In this document: positions 40,501 to 58,500 of the stretch, piece after piece | Layout of the letters: the number at the start of each line of letters is the position of its first letter | How positions within the stretch are numbered: position 1 is the first letter of the stretch | Origin: Hypomesus transpacificus | Taxonomy: Eukaryota; Chordata; Actinopteri; Osmeriformes; Osmeridae | Assembly: GCF_021917145.1 (NCBI RefSeq) | Contig: NC_061062.1 | Span: 7,372,902-7,436,901, forward strand | DNA length: 64,000 bases | Reading direction: 5' to 3' | Made by a program: the position numbers and the translations under genes | The notes under the pieces: generated by a model | The model's database searches: none | What the model was told of the DNA's origin: nothing | Seen by the model: the letters and a program-made list of their open reading frames with translations, nothing else

Positions 40501-41307
40501 AATATTCTTCATTCTGAACATGTTCACAACAGAAGTCATGAGCACATAGGCAGTATAAATGCTAATTAAAAAGCTATACATTTACTAAACAACATAAACA
40601 CGTTACAATGGCATACCTTTAAAGCCAAACATGGAGGCCTAAATTGCTTAATCAATATATATATGCAATTTTTGCTATTTGGTAGCTTGCTATCGAAAAT
40701 CATCAGCGTGAAAAGGAAAGACATGGCATGATAGACCAACTGAGTTTGAATAGAGCACAGAGCTAGGATCCTGAATGGGGCTCGATGGCAGTGTGGAACA
40801 CCAATTCAGAAACATTTGTCGGTCGATTTCTTTACAACCTTTAAGGTTTCGACACACTATGACAATACAACAACTGTCTTCCCTGGATAAATAGTAGCTT
40901 TAAAATGTGTCGAACTCGCGATAATCAGGCTAAAAATAGAAACTACTGTATGCCTACATGTCCCGCTTTTCCAAGCGAACATGGGGTGTATAAGAAACAA
41001 CGCATCGGGAGCTGTCCTTTCAGCACCACATTATTTTCACGTCTAGTACGCTATTATATTTTTACAGTAGTAGCCTACACACCGTGAGATAACACTGTGC
41101 TTCCTCCCAAACCCTTCAGAAGAGACCAAACGATAAAAAACTTTTGCACATTTCCGTAAAGACCTCGATATTCCTTCCCTGCTTGAACCTTATAAATTTG
41201 CCTCTGCTTCTGGTTGACAAAACGCTCGTCAGCGTGCATTATATTCAAAGTGAGTTAATACTAATAAGAGAAGTAGCGTTATTGGCCTACTTACCATCAA
41301 TCGCCAT
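25089..41307 (-). CDS. syt14: Synaptotagmin-14, eight coding exons
   Basis: Minus-strand coding exons are 41307-41295, 36479-36432, 33356-33204, 31622-31407, 30785-30517, 29559-29110, 28625-28436 and 25402-25089. Phases are continuous, giving 550 residues (human about 555). The order is: N-terminus [20 protein letters not shown], a transmembrane helix (about 26-46, exon 3), a linker with [11 protein letters not shown] and [17 protein letters not shown]2A (about 254-375) and C2B (about 412-545), ending [10 protein letters not shown]2B is nearly identical to mammalian SYT14. The family is described as calcium-independent, binding phospholipid weakly and oligomerising in membrane trafficking; a human variant is linked to cerebellar ataxia. 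Exon 1 encodes only MAID plus one base. The first intron is nearly 5 kb. Confidence 0.95.
25403..28435 (-). other. syt14 intron 7
   Basis: A 3-kb intron. It contains the tandem/inverted repeat at about 27071-27532, described separately, and otherwise AT-rich unique DNA. No internal gene was found. Confidence 0.6.
27071..27532. repeat. Compound tandem and inverted repeat in a syt14 intron
   Basis: Two diverged direct units, 27071-27208 and 27209-27343, each end in AAAATAG and share TTTGTGTT-like, TTTGTGC and CAACAT words. A third begins at 27344 and contains a 10-bp motif, GTGCTGGTAT, repeated about four times. The stretch 27440-27530 reads, on the other strand, like the junction of the first two units (CAACATGCT, AAATTC-CTCAAAA, AGTCTTG, TGTGCTTTGT). 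So the block is both tandem and foldback. Family not recognised. Confidence 0.55.
28715..28880. repeat. Dispersed fish repeat with GTAATGCGTTA-type ends
   Basis: Within syt14 intron 6. It has GCGTTAAAGTAATGCGTTAGA near the left end, and GTAATTTAAGGCGTTAG and AAGTAATCCATTACAGTA toward the right. These TTAC/GTAA words at both sides resemble short non-autonomous DNA transposons that are common in teleosts. Identified from word pattern only. Confidence 0.4.
29873..29926 (-). CDS. syt14: Candidate 18-codon cassette exon of syt14
   Basis: Between exons 5 and 6, both of which have phase 0 at this junction, the minus strand has a pyrimidine-rich acceptor (TGTTTTTATCTCACAG) followed by exactly 54 nt open in the right phase and a GTAACT donor. 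The insert would encode [18 protein letters not shown] between the linker and C2A. Because it keeps the frame it could be optionally included. Human SYT14 is alternatively spliced, but I cannot confirm a matching exon. Confidence 0.45.
30903..30985 (-). mobile_element. Retroelement 3' tail, reverse orientation
   Basis: In syt14 intron 4. Read on the minus strand, this gives AAGTAAATTCCTTGTTTGTGC, then CATGGCGAATAAAATACTTC and TCTGATTCTGA. It matches the tail of the element at 1130-1845. Only the 3' end is evident, as expected of a 5'-truncated insertion. Confidence 0.55.
36667..36742. repeat. 12-bp minisatellite (TATCATTACCAC)n
   Basis: About six copies, the first being a shorter variant. 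The array is nearly homogeneous and lies within syt14 intron 1. Confidence 0.85.
37563..37596. repeat. (CAA)n microsatellite
   Basis: About eleven uninterrupted CAA/ACA triplets in syt14 intron 1. Confidence 0.9.
38166..38348 (-). mobile_element. tRNA-derived SINE, minus orientation
   Basis: Read on the minus strand it begins GTCAGGTGGCTGAGTGGTTA, a tRNA A-box-like head. It continues through a GATTCCTGGCC (B-box-like) region, a body with AAGGCACTTCCCCCTACTTG, and ends TCTGCTAAATGACTTAATGT. The same architecture is present at 52123-52312. The head looks tRNA-Leu-like. No coding capacity; mobilisation would depend on a partner LINE. Confidence 0.75.
38278..38586. repeat. 103-bp tandem triplication including the SINE head
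   Basis: CCAGGAATCG begins at 38280, 38383 and 38486, an exact 103-bp period. Each unit holds the tRNA-like SINE head (about 73 bp) plus a spacer containing TATGTCATAGTCATTTCAGT. The copies differ at only a few bases. The first unit belongs to the full SINE. Confidence 0.85.
38885..38988. repeat. 12-bp minisatellite (CCTACACACACA)n
   Basis: About eight near-perfect copies. The coincident open frame (Pro-Thr-His-Thr repeats) is a by-product of the period. Confidence 0.9.
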
Positions 41308-41410
41308 GATGTTCTGTTTGGATGCAACCAAAGTAGGCGTTCAAGAAGGGGGAGCGGCGCAATGCAAGCGAGTCGAAATGGCGGGTTGCGTCATCACATG
41401 ATACAGTTTG
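41308..41410 (-). promoter_or_regulatory. syt14 promoter-proximal region
   Basis: A short GC-rich segment immediately upstream of the syt14 ATG, in contrast to the AT-rich surroundings. It includes TTGCGTCA (41386-41393), a CRE/C-EBP-type site, and an overlapping TCACATGA E-box-like word (41394-41401). No TATA box is evident. Confidence 0.4.
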
Positions 41411-42603
41411 TCATTTATGCTCACCTATGTTAGACTATTTAAATACTGATTCACTTAAATCATTTTTGCTTGACTTTTTATTTCATTTATTTGTGTGTAA
41501 GACTTTTGCAAAGTATTGTATTCCACCCCCTCCCCCCCCCCCCCAAAAAAAACGGGATCATCTCACTTCATAAAAACCAAGTAAATATATTTTACAAATG
41601 CATATTCAGCCACCACAAGCCTTTATGTCTATTTAGAATAACCTTTCAATGCTCAGTGTGTCACTGATGCTGTTATCAAGTCAACTGATTTGTGACATCC
41701 TGAAATATCTTGACCAATCAAAGAAAACTTAAGCAGAGCATTAAAAGGTAGTCAATATTACTGAGAGCTCACATATTAATTGTTGCCATAATTTAGGATT
41801 ATTTACACAGACCCTTGTGCCCAGCCCAGTTCCATCATGTACACATCCACAAAGTAATGTTGACGCAGCATACTTCATAAAAAAAACTAAAATGACAAAT
41901 TAATTACTTAAAATTGATCAATGTGAAATTATTAGAAAGCAATGCAACATTAACTTTGTCTTGTTCTTTTCCAATTATCTCACCAGAGCATCATCCTGCT
42001 TCTATTTATCAATAGATTATTTTATTACACAGTCAGTGCTTTTAATAGGCCCATTAAGTGAGAGTTATGTAATAGTGAAGGATTGCTGTGGTATTACATT
42101 TGATGGATGATAGATTAGATATATAATAGATAGGTAGATGGACTGACAGACAAACAGACAGAGCCAAGGCAATACCAAAAGGGGACGTGAAAAAACTGCA
42201 GACTACTGACTGGTCAGAGAGAATCACGACACAGGACATCCTACACAAACTTGTTACTGTAAATAGTCAAGCTACTTTAAAGTGGCCTATCATAGCGACC
42301 GCTGTCTATAATAGTGGCCACCATTTTTTTTTATTCACTGGACTACTCGATTAAATGGCAAACAGCAGCAAAACCACGTCATGATCAATTGTGGAGGTGC
42401 ATATGTTCATCTGTGTTGCTGATTTAAGGATCCTATGAGAGTGTTGTGTGTCAAGATGAAGACAACGTCACAGCATGCATTTCATGCAGTGTCGTCATGA
42501 CGACCAGCTACATTGAGGGGGCACAGCAGTGCAGTGGAAAACGAATCCGCTTGTGGAGTTGAGTCAAGTTGAGTGTAGCCAGTACCATGTAGCTGAAAAG
42601 AGT

Positions 42604-42714
42604 AGATGACCGATGGATGGATGGATTAATGAATGGATGGAGGAATGGATGCATAGGTAGATAGATAGACATATCAGATAGTTATGAATAAAGATATATA
42701 TGTACATACGCATG

Positions 42715-42748
<34 letters not shown>

Positions 42749-42766
42749 CATATATACATACATACA
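42604..42766. repeat. Tetranucleotide tracts (GATG/GATA and ATAC)
   Basis: GATGGATG and TAGATAGATAG tracts at about 42610-42670 are followed by ACATACATAC repeats and ATATAC variants at about 42712-42766. Confidence 0.8.
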
Positions 42767-43785
42767 TTGTGAAAGAGAGAGAGACAGAGAGAAGAGAGAG
42801 ATATCGCTTTGCTTCATTTAAGTGCCCTTGTGTCCACAGATGGTCTGAATCAGAAGCAATGCTCACACTTGTAAGTCGGCCATGTGTTGTACTTCAAGAT
42901 TCAATTTGCTTTTCTTGTCGTCATCATGTCACCATGGATACCCCAGCACAGCTGCTCTCCTTATTCTTCCCTGTCAAAAACATGGGCATGTGCTACACAG
43001 ATATCCATGCCGGTGCTACCAGTCTTAATCTCTGTCATCATTTAGTCTCCTTTTTTCCCCTCAAATGTTTTATTACACAAACCTATTAAGGAAATGATAA
43101 CATGAGAAAAATGTCATGACTTAGACCTTTTAGTTTTGTTTTTCTGTTGGTTTACCCTTGTCTCTGAATCATGTGCGATTGGTCAAATAAATAGTGACAA
43201 AAAACAAATGCACGTAACTGGCTGAAGATGGAATGTTCACAGCAGCCAATTGTACCTCTTGAATGATGATCTTGGTAATGCTAAATGGGTTACAGATCAT
43301 TTTGAATGTGTTAGGGCTGTGATTTGGGGGATTTGTGATTTGCTTTGTAAAACCATCACCAAAGAGTTGTGTATCTTGATATGTAGCCCACAGTTTGTGG
43401 ACATGCACATTGCTAAGAAAGAAACATATGGTCCTCTAGGACCCAGGTGGACTTCTATCTGGATTGCTGGAACTAAAGGTGCCATTTACGTAAATAATAC
43501 ACAGAAGTGCATTCACAAGACCACTGATTACTAAACCTACTCCGTGGATATAAAATTGTACAATTCACTCAGATGGTAAAATGTAGTGTAATCGGTTTTC
43601 TCTCTTTGCTTCTTCCCTTTTTCTTTCTTTCTCTACCTTCCACTTCCGTTGTCCTTCTGTCTCACCTATTTTTTTTGGGACGTATTTTTGGCTCACTGTT
43701 GTCATAGAAATGGTTAGAATTACCATTAGATTCTTAGTCTGCAGCCAGACTTTACACACCGGGAGGCAGATAACTAAGCGTGTGA

Positions 43786-43872
43786 CAGAGAGAGAGAAAG
43801 AGAGAGAGACAGAGAGAGACAAAAAGACAGACAGAGAGAGAGAAAGAGAGAGAGAGAGAGAGCCAAAGAGAC

Positions 43873-43943
<71 letters not shown>

Positions 43944-44020
43944 CAGAGACAGAGACAGAGACAGAGACAGAGACAGAGACAGAGACAGAGACAGAGACAG
44001 AGACAGAGACAGAGACAGAT
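43786..44020. repeat. Long GA tract and hexamer (GACAGA)n array
   Basis: Interrupted (GA)n runs from about 43786 to 43922 pass into about sixteen copies of the hexamer AGACAG, ending near 44019. Predicted frames on both strands here (Arg-Glu, Ser-Leu, Cys-Leu repeats) are artefacts of the repeat. Confidence 0.92.
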
Positions 44021-45112
44021 AAGGAATGTGTGTGGGACACTGAGGGCACTGACCACTCTACAGAAAAGGAAATCATTTTCATAGTGGCTCTAAATGCCTT
44101 ACACATTTTTTTTCAATAAATACAAATAATGAAATACAATGAAACAATTAATAAAACAAGACAGTTTGTGTTGTATGATGCAGTAGAGTGATCAATTCAA
44201 CATAAATAGACAGCTTGTGCCTTTGTTCTAATTACAGTGGTTATAGATTATGTTTCTCTTCTAATGTTGAGGGTGTGTGTCATGACCACTTGACTACGTT
44301 ATAAAGTGTGTCATGTGGAGTTTGTCTGATGTTTAAACACCTGATATTCAGATTTTATATATTATTCCTCATTATGATGACAGCGTGACAAAATGTGTAA
44401 ATTTCCCAAACCTCAGAAGTCTGGAAATTCTGCAAATTGGTCATCAATTGATTTGAAATCGTCTGAACTTTGTGGAGTGGAGTGACAGTATTGCGTAACA
44501 TGATAAATGTAGCTCACACTAGTGACCATGAAGGCATCAAGGGAACCCCATCCCTGTGGAGAAAGCAGGCAGGGCACAGGGGTAAGCTATAGCCTAGATA
44601 CATCCTAGATAAACACAAAACAGTAAACAAGTCAAACCTAATGAAGTACATACAGCACTTAACATATCAAAGTGCCATCAGCGAGATACACAAAAAAAAT
44701 CCAAAGGTTAAATAAAATTGGGAGGAATGGCAAAAAGGTTTTCATATCTCGGGTACAGTGAGAAATTGCCCAGTACATGTTTCCATTTTATGTGGACCAA
44801 AAGCAACGAAAGTTGAAGTGTTATACTGTAGAAACCCTGTGTTGGAAAATGATAAATGCAATATAACACAATGTGTTCCATCCATTGGGGCTCTAAAAAA
44901 GAACAAAACCTAAACTCAATTATTTAGTTCAGCTCAGCTATGAAAATAGAAACTAAAGCCTTAGTGACCTAAATACAGGTTATTGGAGTATCCACAATTC
45001 TTTATTTTGGTATGGAATTAAATAAAATAAACTATTGTCCTCTCTCTTTCCCCATTTTTTTCTGAAGTTACTAAACTTACGTTGACCTTACTGCTATCCC
45101 TCCAATGCTTGA

Positions 45113-45214
45113 GGGGAGGGGGGGGGGGGGGGGTATGGGTTGAATACCAGGCTGAATACCAGGCTGAATACCAGGCTGAATACCAGGCTGAATACCAGGC
45201 TGAATACCAGGCTG
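45113..45214. repeat. G-run followed by 12-bp minisatellite (CTGAATACCAGG)n
   Basis: A run rich in G (45113-45133) is followed at about 45140-45212 by six near-perfect CTGAATACCAGG units. Confidence 0.9.
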
Positions 45215-46569
45215 ACACAGACGGGAAGGGTAGACACTAGTTTCTGCGCACTACACTTTTCTCTGTACTGCTGTGTTACACATAGTGTCTCTTGGTTCCA
45301 CATCACTGTGGCTCTTGGGGTTGTAATTGCTCCTTGCCCAGTAACAGAATGTCCAGTGATTCTGCTCAAATTAAGTGCTGCCCCCCAGATAAACCCCTTT
45401 CACACAGGAATGCTTGGTCATTCCTGTCAGTGCAGCAGCTTATATTGCCAGAGCCCTGCATTGTTCCTGATATCTTTATATTTTTGAGGGCAGTGTGACC
45501 ACCATGGTCATTCATGTCATAGATGACCACACTTACATACAGATGTCCCTCATTTAATTTGAGAGTTATTGTGTTGCGGCAAGATGTGAAATGATGAAAG
45601 CTGTTGTGTGATGGGTGTATTATAAAGGTTTACCACAGGGGGCCAATGGAAAGCAAAAAATGTGATACTGACACAAAGGCCTATGTTTTCTGAACTGACC
45701 GATCCCTGTTCCCATCTTTGAGTCCGTGAACTGGACAAGAAATAAGAACATCTACAATGATCTTGCTTAGGATGAAACACATTACTTTCAAACTGATTTG
45801 CATTCTTAATGTTAGATTTTTAAGAGAATAGACCATAAGACCTATAGTGACCTCCTATCTTTGAAGCAATGAGTGGTAGAATTCAATAAAATCTATTAAA
45901 ACTCCTGGAATTTTCATGAAACACACCATGAATTACACAACACATCAAATAATTTCGAGCAAAAACAATGTTCCGAGCTAGCTTTCCACCTTACTGGCAC
46001 CTGAGACAGCAAACGGGCTCTTGAGGCTTTTTTCGTTCTCATGAAAAATGAGGTGCTTTTGAGTTGTTGTACCAGGCAGTTTCATGGAGAAGAAGAAGAA
46101 TACTAACAGTAGGTTTCTGGCGGAGGAACCCCAGTAATACTAACATTGTAAAGCACTCAAGAAAGGAATAATCCTGTGCAGACCAAATTTTGATTAAAAT
46201 GGCAACTTCATAACGTGCAGAGTAAATCTCAGATTCCAGTAAGGGAACAGTTGGGTGCCCTGAGAGAGGCTTTAGTCATAATCTGACGATAATACTTGAC
46301 AAAAAGAATCATAAAGACACAAAGCATAAAGATGTGTCTGTGTGCACTAGATTAGAAGATAATCATGTACTTTCTCTAAACAAACATGTCAACAGATTTT
46401 TTTATTTAGCTGACCAAAGCAACATAATATTCAGTTTGATGTCTATTTCTCAGGATGTAATATCAAATGGGTTGAGATGATTTTTTTTACATTAAGTGGG
46501 TAGGGGAGTGGAAGCGGTTTACTCTGTAGTACTATAGCGTGCAGATGGGCATGTGGAAAGTATTTCTTA

Positions 46570-46581
46570 CTTTCTCTCTCT

Positions 46582-46641
<60 letters not shown>
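46570..46641. repeat. (TC)n microsatellite
   Basis: Some 27 or more uninterrupted TC dinucleotides after a short interrupted start. Confidence 0.92.
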
Positions 46642-46643
<2 letters not shown>

Positions 46644-47625
46644 TAATGCTCTAGCAGTCACATACACACAAACGCTGTAGACATACAGATGCTTTGGAGT
46701 CCTGGGTCACAGTGAGTATAGCTTGTTTATGTTCTTGTTATTCATAGTTTCTTGTTCACAAAATTTCAGCGTTTGCTCACTAAATTGTAGGGGTGCAGCA
46801 TGTGTTTTTGGCCCTTTCCATATCTTCAGGCGTCACAAATATCCAGGAGTCTGGTAAAACCCGACTGAGGACTGATCAGCTGGATCAGAATCAACACCAC
46901 CTGTGAGAGTAGCCAAGCAATTAGAAACATTTGCTTGAATTTCAAACTTTAAATTAAAGGTGTTGATAAGTAAACATTTCATATGTAGAATTTGTTTTCA
47001 TTTCATTTGTTATGTTTTCAGTGTCATATTAGATAGCTATGCATTTCTTTTTTGACTCATCTTTCAGCCAAAAGTGTTTACCATTAAATAAATACAATCT
47101 CTGGTCTAGTCAAAGTAGGAAACATACATAAAAAATACCTGATTAGGCTTTTTAAGCTTTAATTCCACAACAAAGGATATAGAATATCTCATAGAAAATC
47201 TAGACATTTCCCAAGAAAAAAGCACGGCAAAAAAAACATTTAGGTAAATTTAATCAAAAGCACAGCATTAAAAACATTAAAGAACTGGAAGAATATCTTC
47301 AGTTGGATGTTGAAAGTACTGTCAAGTGACCATTTGAGTTGGCTGCAACTGTATATGTCCTCCAATGTCGCTGACAAGTATTTGTTTTTAATTATGTGTG
47401 GTATGTATCCATGAATGACTTAGCTTTAAACATGAACCAGTACTTGATTTTGGGGTGTAGTGTTGCACCTTTTTAAGATTAGCATATGTGCATGATGTCA
47501 ATTGTTTTTCTTCTCAGTTTTCAGCTAAACTAGCTCCAGGCACACAGTTTGTGGGCAAGACCCTTTAAATTCCTCAACCCCCCCCCTCCCCACCCACCAC
47601 CTCATCCCTCCATCATCCATCTGCC

Positions 47626-47780
47626 AATCCCATATAAAGCTGTGGTATTGAGAGAATAACATCTGGAGGGAAGCAGCTAAAGCCCTGTAGTGGGGTCAGT
47701 AGGGTCTGTGTTCACCCTTGCTGCTGTGACTGCACAATAGCTTTATTTCCCCTTCATTCATCTGCTTTAATGGATGGATG
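47626..47780 (+). promoter_or_regulatory. Candidate ankrd6 promoter with TATA-like box
   Basis: CATATAAAGC at about 47630-47639 is followed by GC-richer DNA that could be a 5' UTR exon. It lies about 0.95 kb before the first recognised ankrd6 coding exon, which itself has a splice acceptor just ahead of the ATG. Inference from position and motif only. Confidence 0.3.
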
Positions 47781-48555
47781 GATTTGTGGCTGCAAAGACT
47801 ACTGAAATGCACACTTTTGGAAATGCACCATGCACAGATTCAAGCATGCGCACACTTACACTAATGTGCACAACTGTCTGTACAAGCAAGCATGGAAAGA
47901 CGCATCCACTCCAACATGCATTTCCACTGGCATGCCCATACACACTATATGCACTTTGTGGATTTCATTTTTTGTTCTGAAAATAGTTCTGAAATCGTAT
48001 GTTCTTAAAATATGCTCTACGCATGCCTTATTTTAATCTACAGTGTCATTTCAAGAATACAGCCTTTTAATGTATCCAAGGTTGTAGGAGGTACATTTGC
48101 AGCCCTGGCTTCTGCTTCACACCAGGGAACCTGAACATCTGAAGGTTGCCAGTCACATTCAGGCTGTAAAACATATTTGCATTCCTTAGATTGTTAAATA
48201 ACTGTACTACAGGTATTGCTTCAAGTAGGCCTATGACTATATTTTCTTCAAATTGAGGATGCATATTGATGCATCCACTGTGATGGACTTGTTTCTCCAC
48301 CCGATGACGAGAGCAACGATTAATGTCCTGATTTCCAAATGCTTTTAAGACCTATCTGAGGGACAAGGTTGACCTGTTCCTAACCAGTGAGGTCTTTGGG
48401 ATTGACATTTACACAGGAAGCAATAAGACTGACATAAAAACGAATGCCCGGGAACCGATGACAACATTAATTAATATAAGATCAATTATCGCTTTCCCTC
48501 AAACCTCAGTAGAAATCTTGCATAGCACCCCCACGATTCTTAACGTATAATCTGA

Positions 48556-54976
<6,421 letters not shown>

Positions 54977-55541
54977 TGCCAACCTGGGCTAACCTTTGAA
55001 CAGTTTCTACAGCAACAGTTTCCCCTGAGGGGGTGGGGGTGGGCGGGGGGGGGGGGGGGGGGGGGTGGGTGGGTGGACTGGGGTTGACTAATTGAGTCCC
55101 AAAGGCAGCTCTCTCGTGCCCAAGCACATTTGGCAGCATGCATCAAATTAGATCCCTCGGTGCAGAATGATATGGATCCGTAATGATCTGTCTATATCTG
55201 TAATGATTTCATGTCAGCCCCTCTCACCCTCCCCTTTACTTCTGTCTCCGTTCTCTTGTATTGTCGCTCTCTCTTTGTCTCTCGCTCTCTGCGTAGTTCC
55301 CTGTTTAGAGGGCTTCATGAATTTCTACTGGCCAGCGTGGGAGGATCCCACTTCATACCATTCACTTGTTTCTGGAATGAATTTATTCTTTATTAGAAAT
55401 GATTGGGAAATTTGGGAGGATATCAGTACATAATGTGCCATTCCTTTTGTAATTTATTTTGTTTTAATTTATGTTTTGCTGTACAAACTAAAAACATCCA
55501 AGTAATGAGCTTTTGTCTAACTTTATTTATTCAGAAATAAA
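54977..55541 (+). other. ankrd6 3' UTR
   Basis: Runs from the stop codon to AATAAA at 55536-55541, or to 55784-55789 as a second candidate. It contains a long interrupted G-run at about 55028-55074, which may confound assembly or reading. Confidence 0.5.
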
Positions 55542-55599
55542 ATAATTGTATATTTTTTATAAATGATAAGTTACTATTATTGTTATTAGTAGTAGTAGC

Positions 55600-58500
55600 A
55601 GCAGCAATTAATCAATTAGGATTGATTCATTGATTAAGTGGCATTTCACAATGGTGTATTGTAAGAACTGCATGCAAGAGGTCAAGTTAGCTATGAGGGG
55701 GAGGGAACAGGTATCAGTGTGTTTGGAGTGAGGAGGAGGGGGTTGAGGAGGTTGTATTAGGGTCCTGTTAGAAGCATCATGAAAATAAAACAGATAAAAT
55801 CCAAATGTCTGACTTTTAGTTTCTTGTCATTTCAATACTTTCTGTCTATAAGTCAAACATAGCCAGGTTACTAATTAGTGGTAAAACAGAATGATTAAAC
55901 TAAAATTAAATGTGAATATGAAAAACATTATTTTAATAGACAAGGACCTTTAGCAGTCAATCCGATCTCAACGTCATTCAATTCAAAAGAGGAACAAAAT
56001 CAGTGTCCTGTCAATCAGGGATTCATTAGATCACAGTGTGCTGGAGAAGTGGGATTGTAAACAAGGACATGGACAAGATAGAGAAGCAGTTCCCAGCCAA
56101 TGGTTAAGCACTTGTTGAACCCCCAGTTATGTAACACGTGACCCTGGTGTGACATCTGGCATTTGCTGCCGCAGCTTCTGCAAGGGAAAATCAAATCAAT
56201 CTCCTATTGACTTTGTCAGTGTGCGGTGGAAACCTAATTAAATGCCCTCAGGCTCAACTGGTTATTTTCTGCAAGCCAAGCCAACTCAAATCAACTGCTA
56301 TTATGTACTATTACTGTTCACAATGTTTTTAAGTGGGTTTGAGGGCTGATTTGAGAGGGGTAGCTCCGCATCAAAGTATTTCTAGGGTATGTTATCCTCA
56401 AATGTCAGCTTAATGCCAGTTGCAAAACTGAATTCCACTTCACCCATGGAGAAGAAGAAGAGTTACAAATGAATAAATTTGTTTGTGAATGCCGCCAATT
56501 GTCGCCAATTCCCACTGTCTCCAAAATGTGCGTACGCACTGGTCAGAGTTTGCGTGGAGGACCTCACAATCTCCCGTCAAGTTTGTTTTTTATAAATCAC
56601 AACCCGGTGATTAATCGAGATAGAGACTGGTTTATTAGATTACAGTGACAGAGTGTTAGAAATTTGGAGAATGCCTGCCCAAAGCTGAAAACTGAATACA
56701 GTATACTAGTAGACTAGGCAGATGATTTGGAAAATCGTGTATGCAGGTCCATTTGAGGGCGGTCGGTATCCCAGAAAAGATGGAAGGCTTGGACCCGGTC
56801 AAGTTTATGTAGGAGTTATGTACTGACCTTTTGAGGGTAGAGTTCTCCCATATAGTGATGAAACTGGACCACACACACAGGCTAGGGAGAGCAAACTCCA
56901 CAGGTGGAAATCATATCAGACCTTAAGCCTTCATTGTGCTTTTTCACTACTACCAGGGTACGAAACACATCTTCGAGAAGAGAAGGGAGGATTTCACGTG
57001 CACAAGATTCCTCTCTACCTTGACGTCTGTGTGTGGCTGGCCTGGAGACACAAAGCTCTCAACAATGTCAAAGCCAAACTACACAGAAGGAATATTCACT
57101 TTGGGCTTTTCCACTCTGCTTGCCTGTAAGTGAATCTGGACAGAAAAACGTTCTACTTGAACTCCTCTACTTCTACTTGGGAGTCTCATTCTATAAATAT
57201 GACAGGGTGTGCTGTTTGCTACCTACCTAGCCCAAGTCCCGATAAGGTTAGGAGATGTAACCAGGGGCAGGGTCTTAGAGGAAACTGAGGCTGTTGACCG
57301 GAGGCAGTGGGAGTACCAGTGAGTGCTCCAGGAGGCTACCTTTCCAATGGACCAGTCAATGTGGGGGTTGTGGGTCTGTAGCTAGGTGTACAGAGGCATT
57401 AATGGTGTTGAAGGGGCTGTCAGTGATATGGAAACACAGGGACTCTTAATGGTTACTAGACAAGAATATGTACAGGGGGCACAAGCAATCAGCAGGCCAT
57501 TCAATCCCTTGGCATCTATTGGGGAGTCTCGAGGTTAAGTCTCAATTCCCAGCTGGCTCCTGAAACCACTCCCTGTTGCCACTCCTCAAACCTTTTAGCG
57601 CTGTCCACAGTTCCGCCATCACTATAAGTTTTTTTTCTGGGTGCCAATAGAGCCCCTTGCATTTCCAACAAGGTTGAAATGACTGCTTTCACAACACTTC
57701 TAGCCAAGCAAAGAATACTCCTAACCTGGAAATTGTCCACTTCACGATGTGATGTTGATTTGGCGCTTATAAAATTCAAAGTTTACCTTAGAGGGTCTTG
57801 AGCTCTTGAGGAAAGGTGTATACCTTTGTTTCTTGTTTTAATGGTTTATTTGTTCTCCCTCTGGACTGATTGCCTATGATCACAACATTATCGAACTGCA
57901 GCAGGCCCCTGACCTACAGTAGGTACTCTTTAACCCCATGGTCCAATGTATCTTGCTCACTCACATTATTAGAAACTGCAAGTGGCAGCTCGGATCTAAG
58001 GTGGATTCGAGAGACCGCAGATAGAGTGCGGCTAGTTAGATCAACACTTGTATTATTGTTTTTGTTGATTTTATGTAAAGCACTTTGAGCTGCAATTCTT
58101 GTATGAAAAGTTCTATACAAATAAAGTCTTACTTACTTACTTACTCCGATAATACCTGGAAATTCAGTAACTTAACTACATAAAAATAATGGTGAATAAT
58201 GTCATTTGTTTTCTTACGCTTTTCCCCAATAATTATTTTTCAAACAAAGAGCAGGGTCGTCGTGAACCTAATGAATGAAGTGCAGCTACCCTTGAAATAT
58301 TAAAGAAGTAAGGAGGCTTTACTTTCGTTCTCTCACACCCACATTAATGGCACATCACTGACATTCCAAAGTAACAATAACCCTCAATGCCACAAACTAT
58401 GACTTCGTACGTGACTCATTGAACCACTATCTGCCTTTATAGATTCTACATTAGATTAATCAGATATGATGGCTAGTTGTACTTACATAATATGGTTTCT

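Larger units (their letters stand above)
36433..41294 (-). other. syt14 exon 2 and the 4.8-kb intron 1
   Basis: Intron 1 (36480-41294) is repeat-rich. It contains the 36.67-kb and 38.88-kb minisatellites, a (CAA)n microsatellite at about 37563-37595, and a SINE with a triplicated head at 38166-38586. No other gene was seen. Confidence 0.55.
41411..47600. other. syt14-ankrd6 divergent intergenic region
   Basis: syt14 and ankrd6 are transcribed away from each other. The gap holds a C-run (41525-41544), GGAT/ATAC tetranucleotide tracts (about 42610-42770), GA/GACAGA arrays, a 12-bp minisatellite preceded by a G-run, and a (TC)n tract (46570-46641). The frame at 43250-43534 is discussed under findings. 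No gene was recognised. Confidence 0.5.

Noticed and set aside
43565-44106. Long frames of 110-163 codons on both strands
   Set aside because: They are translations of the GA and GACAGA repeat (Cys-Leu, Ser-Val, Arg-Glu or Gln-Arg runs), open only because the period is a multiple of three or the repeat lacks stops.
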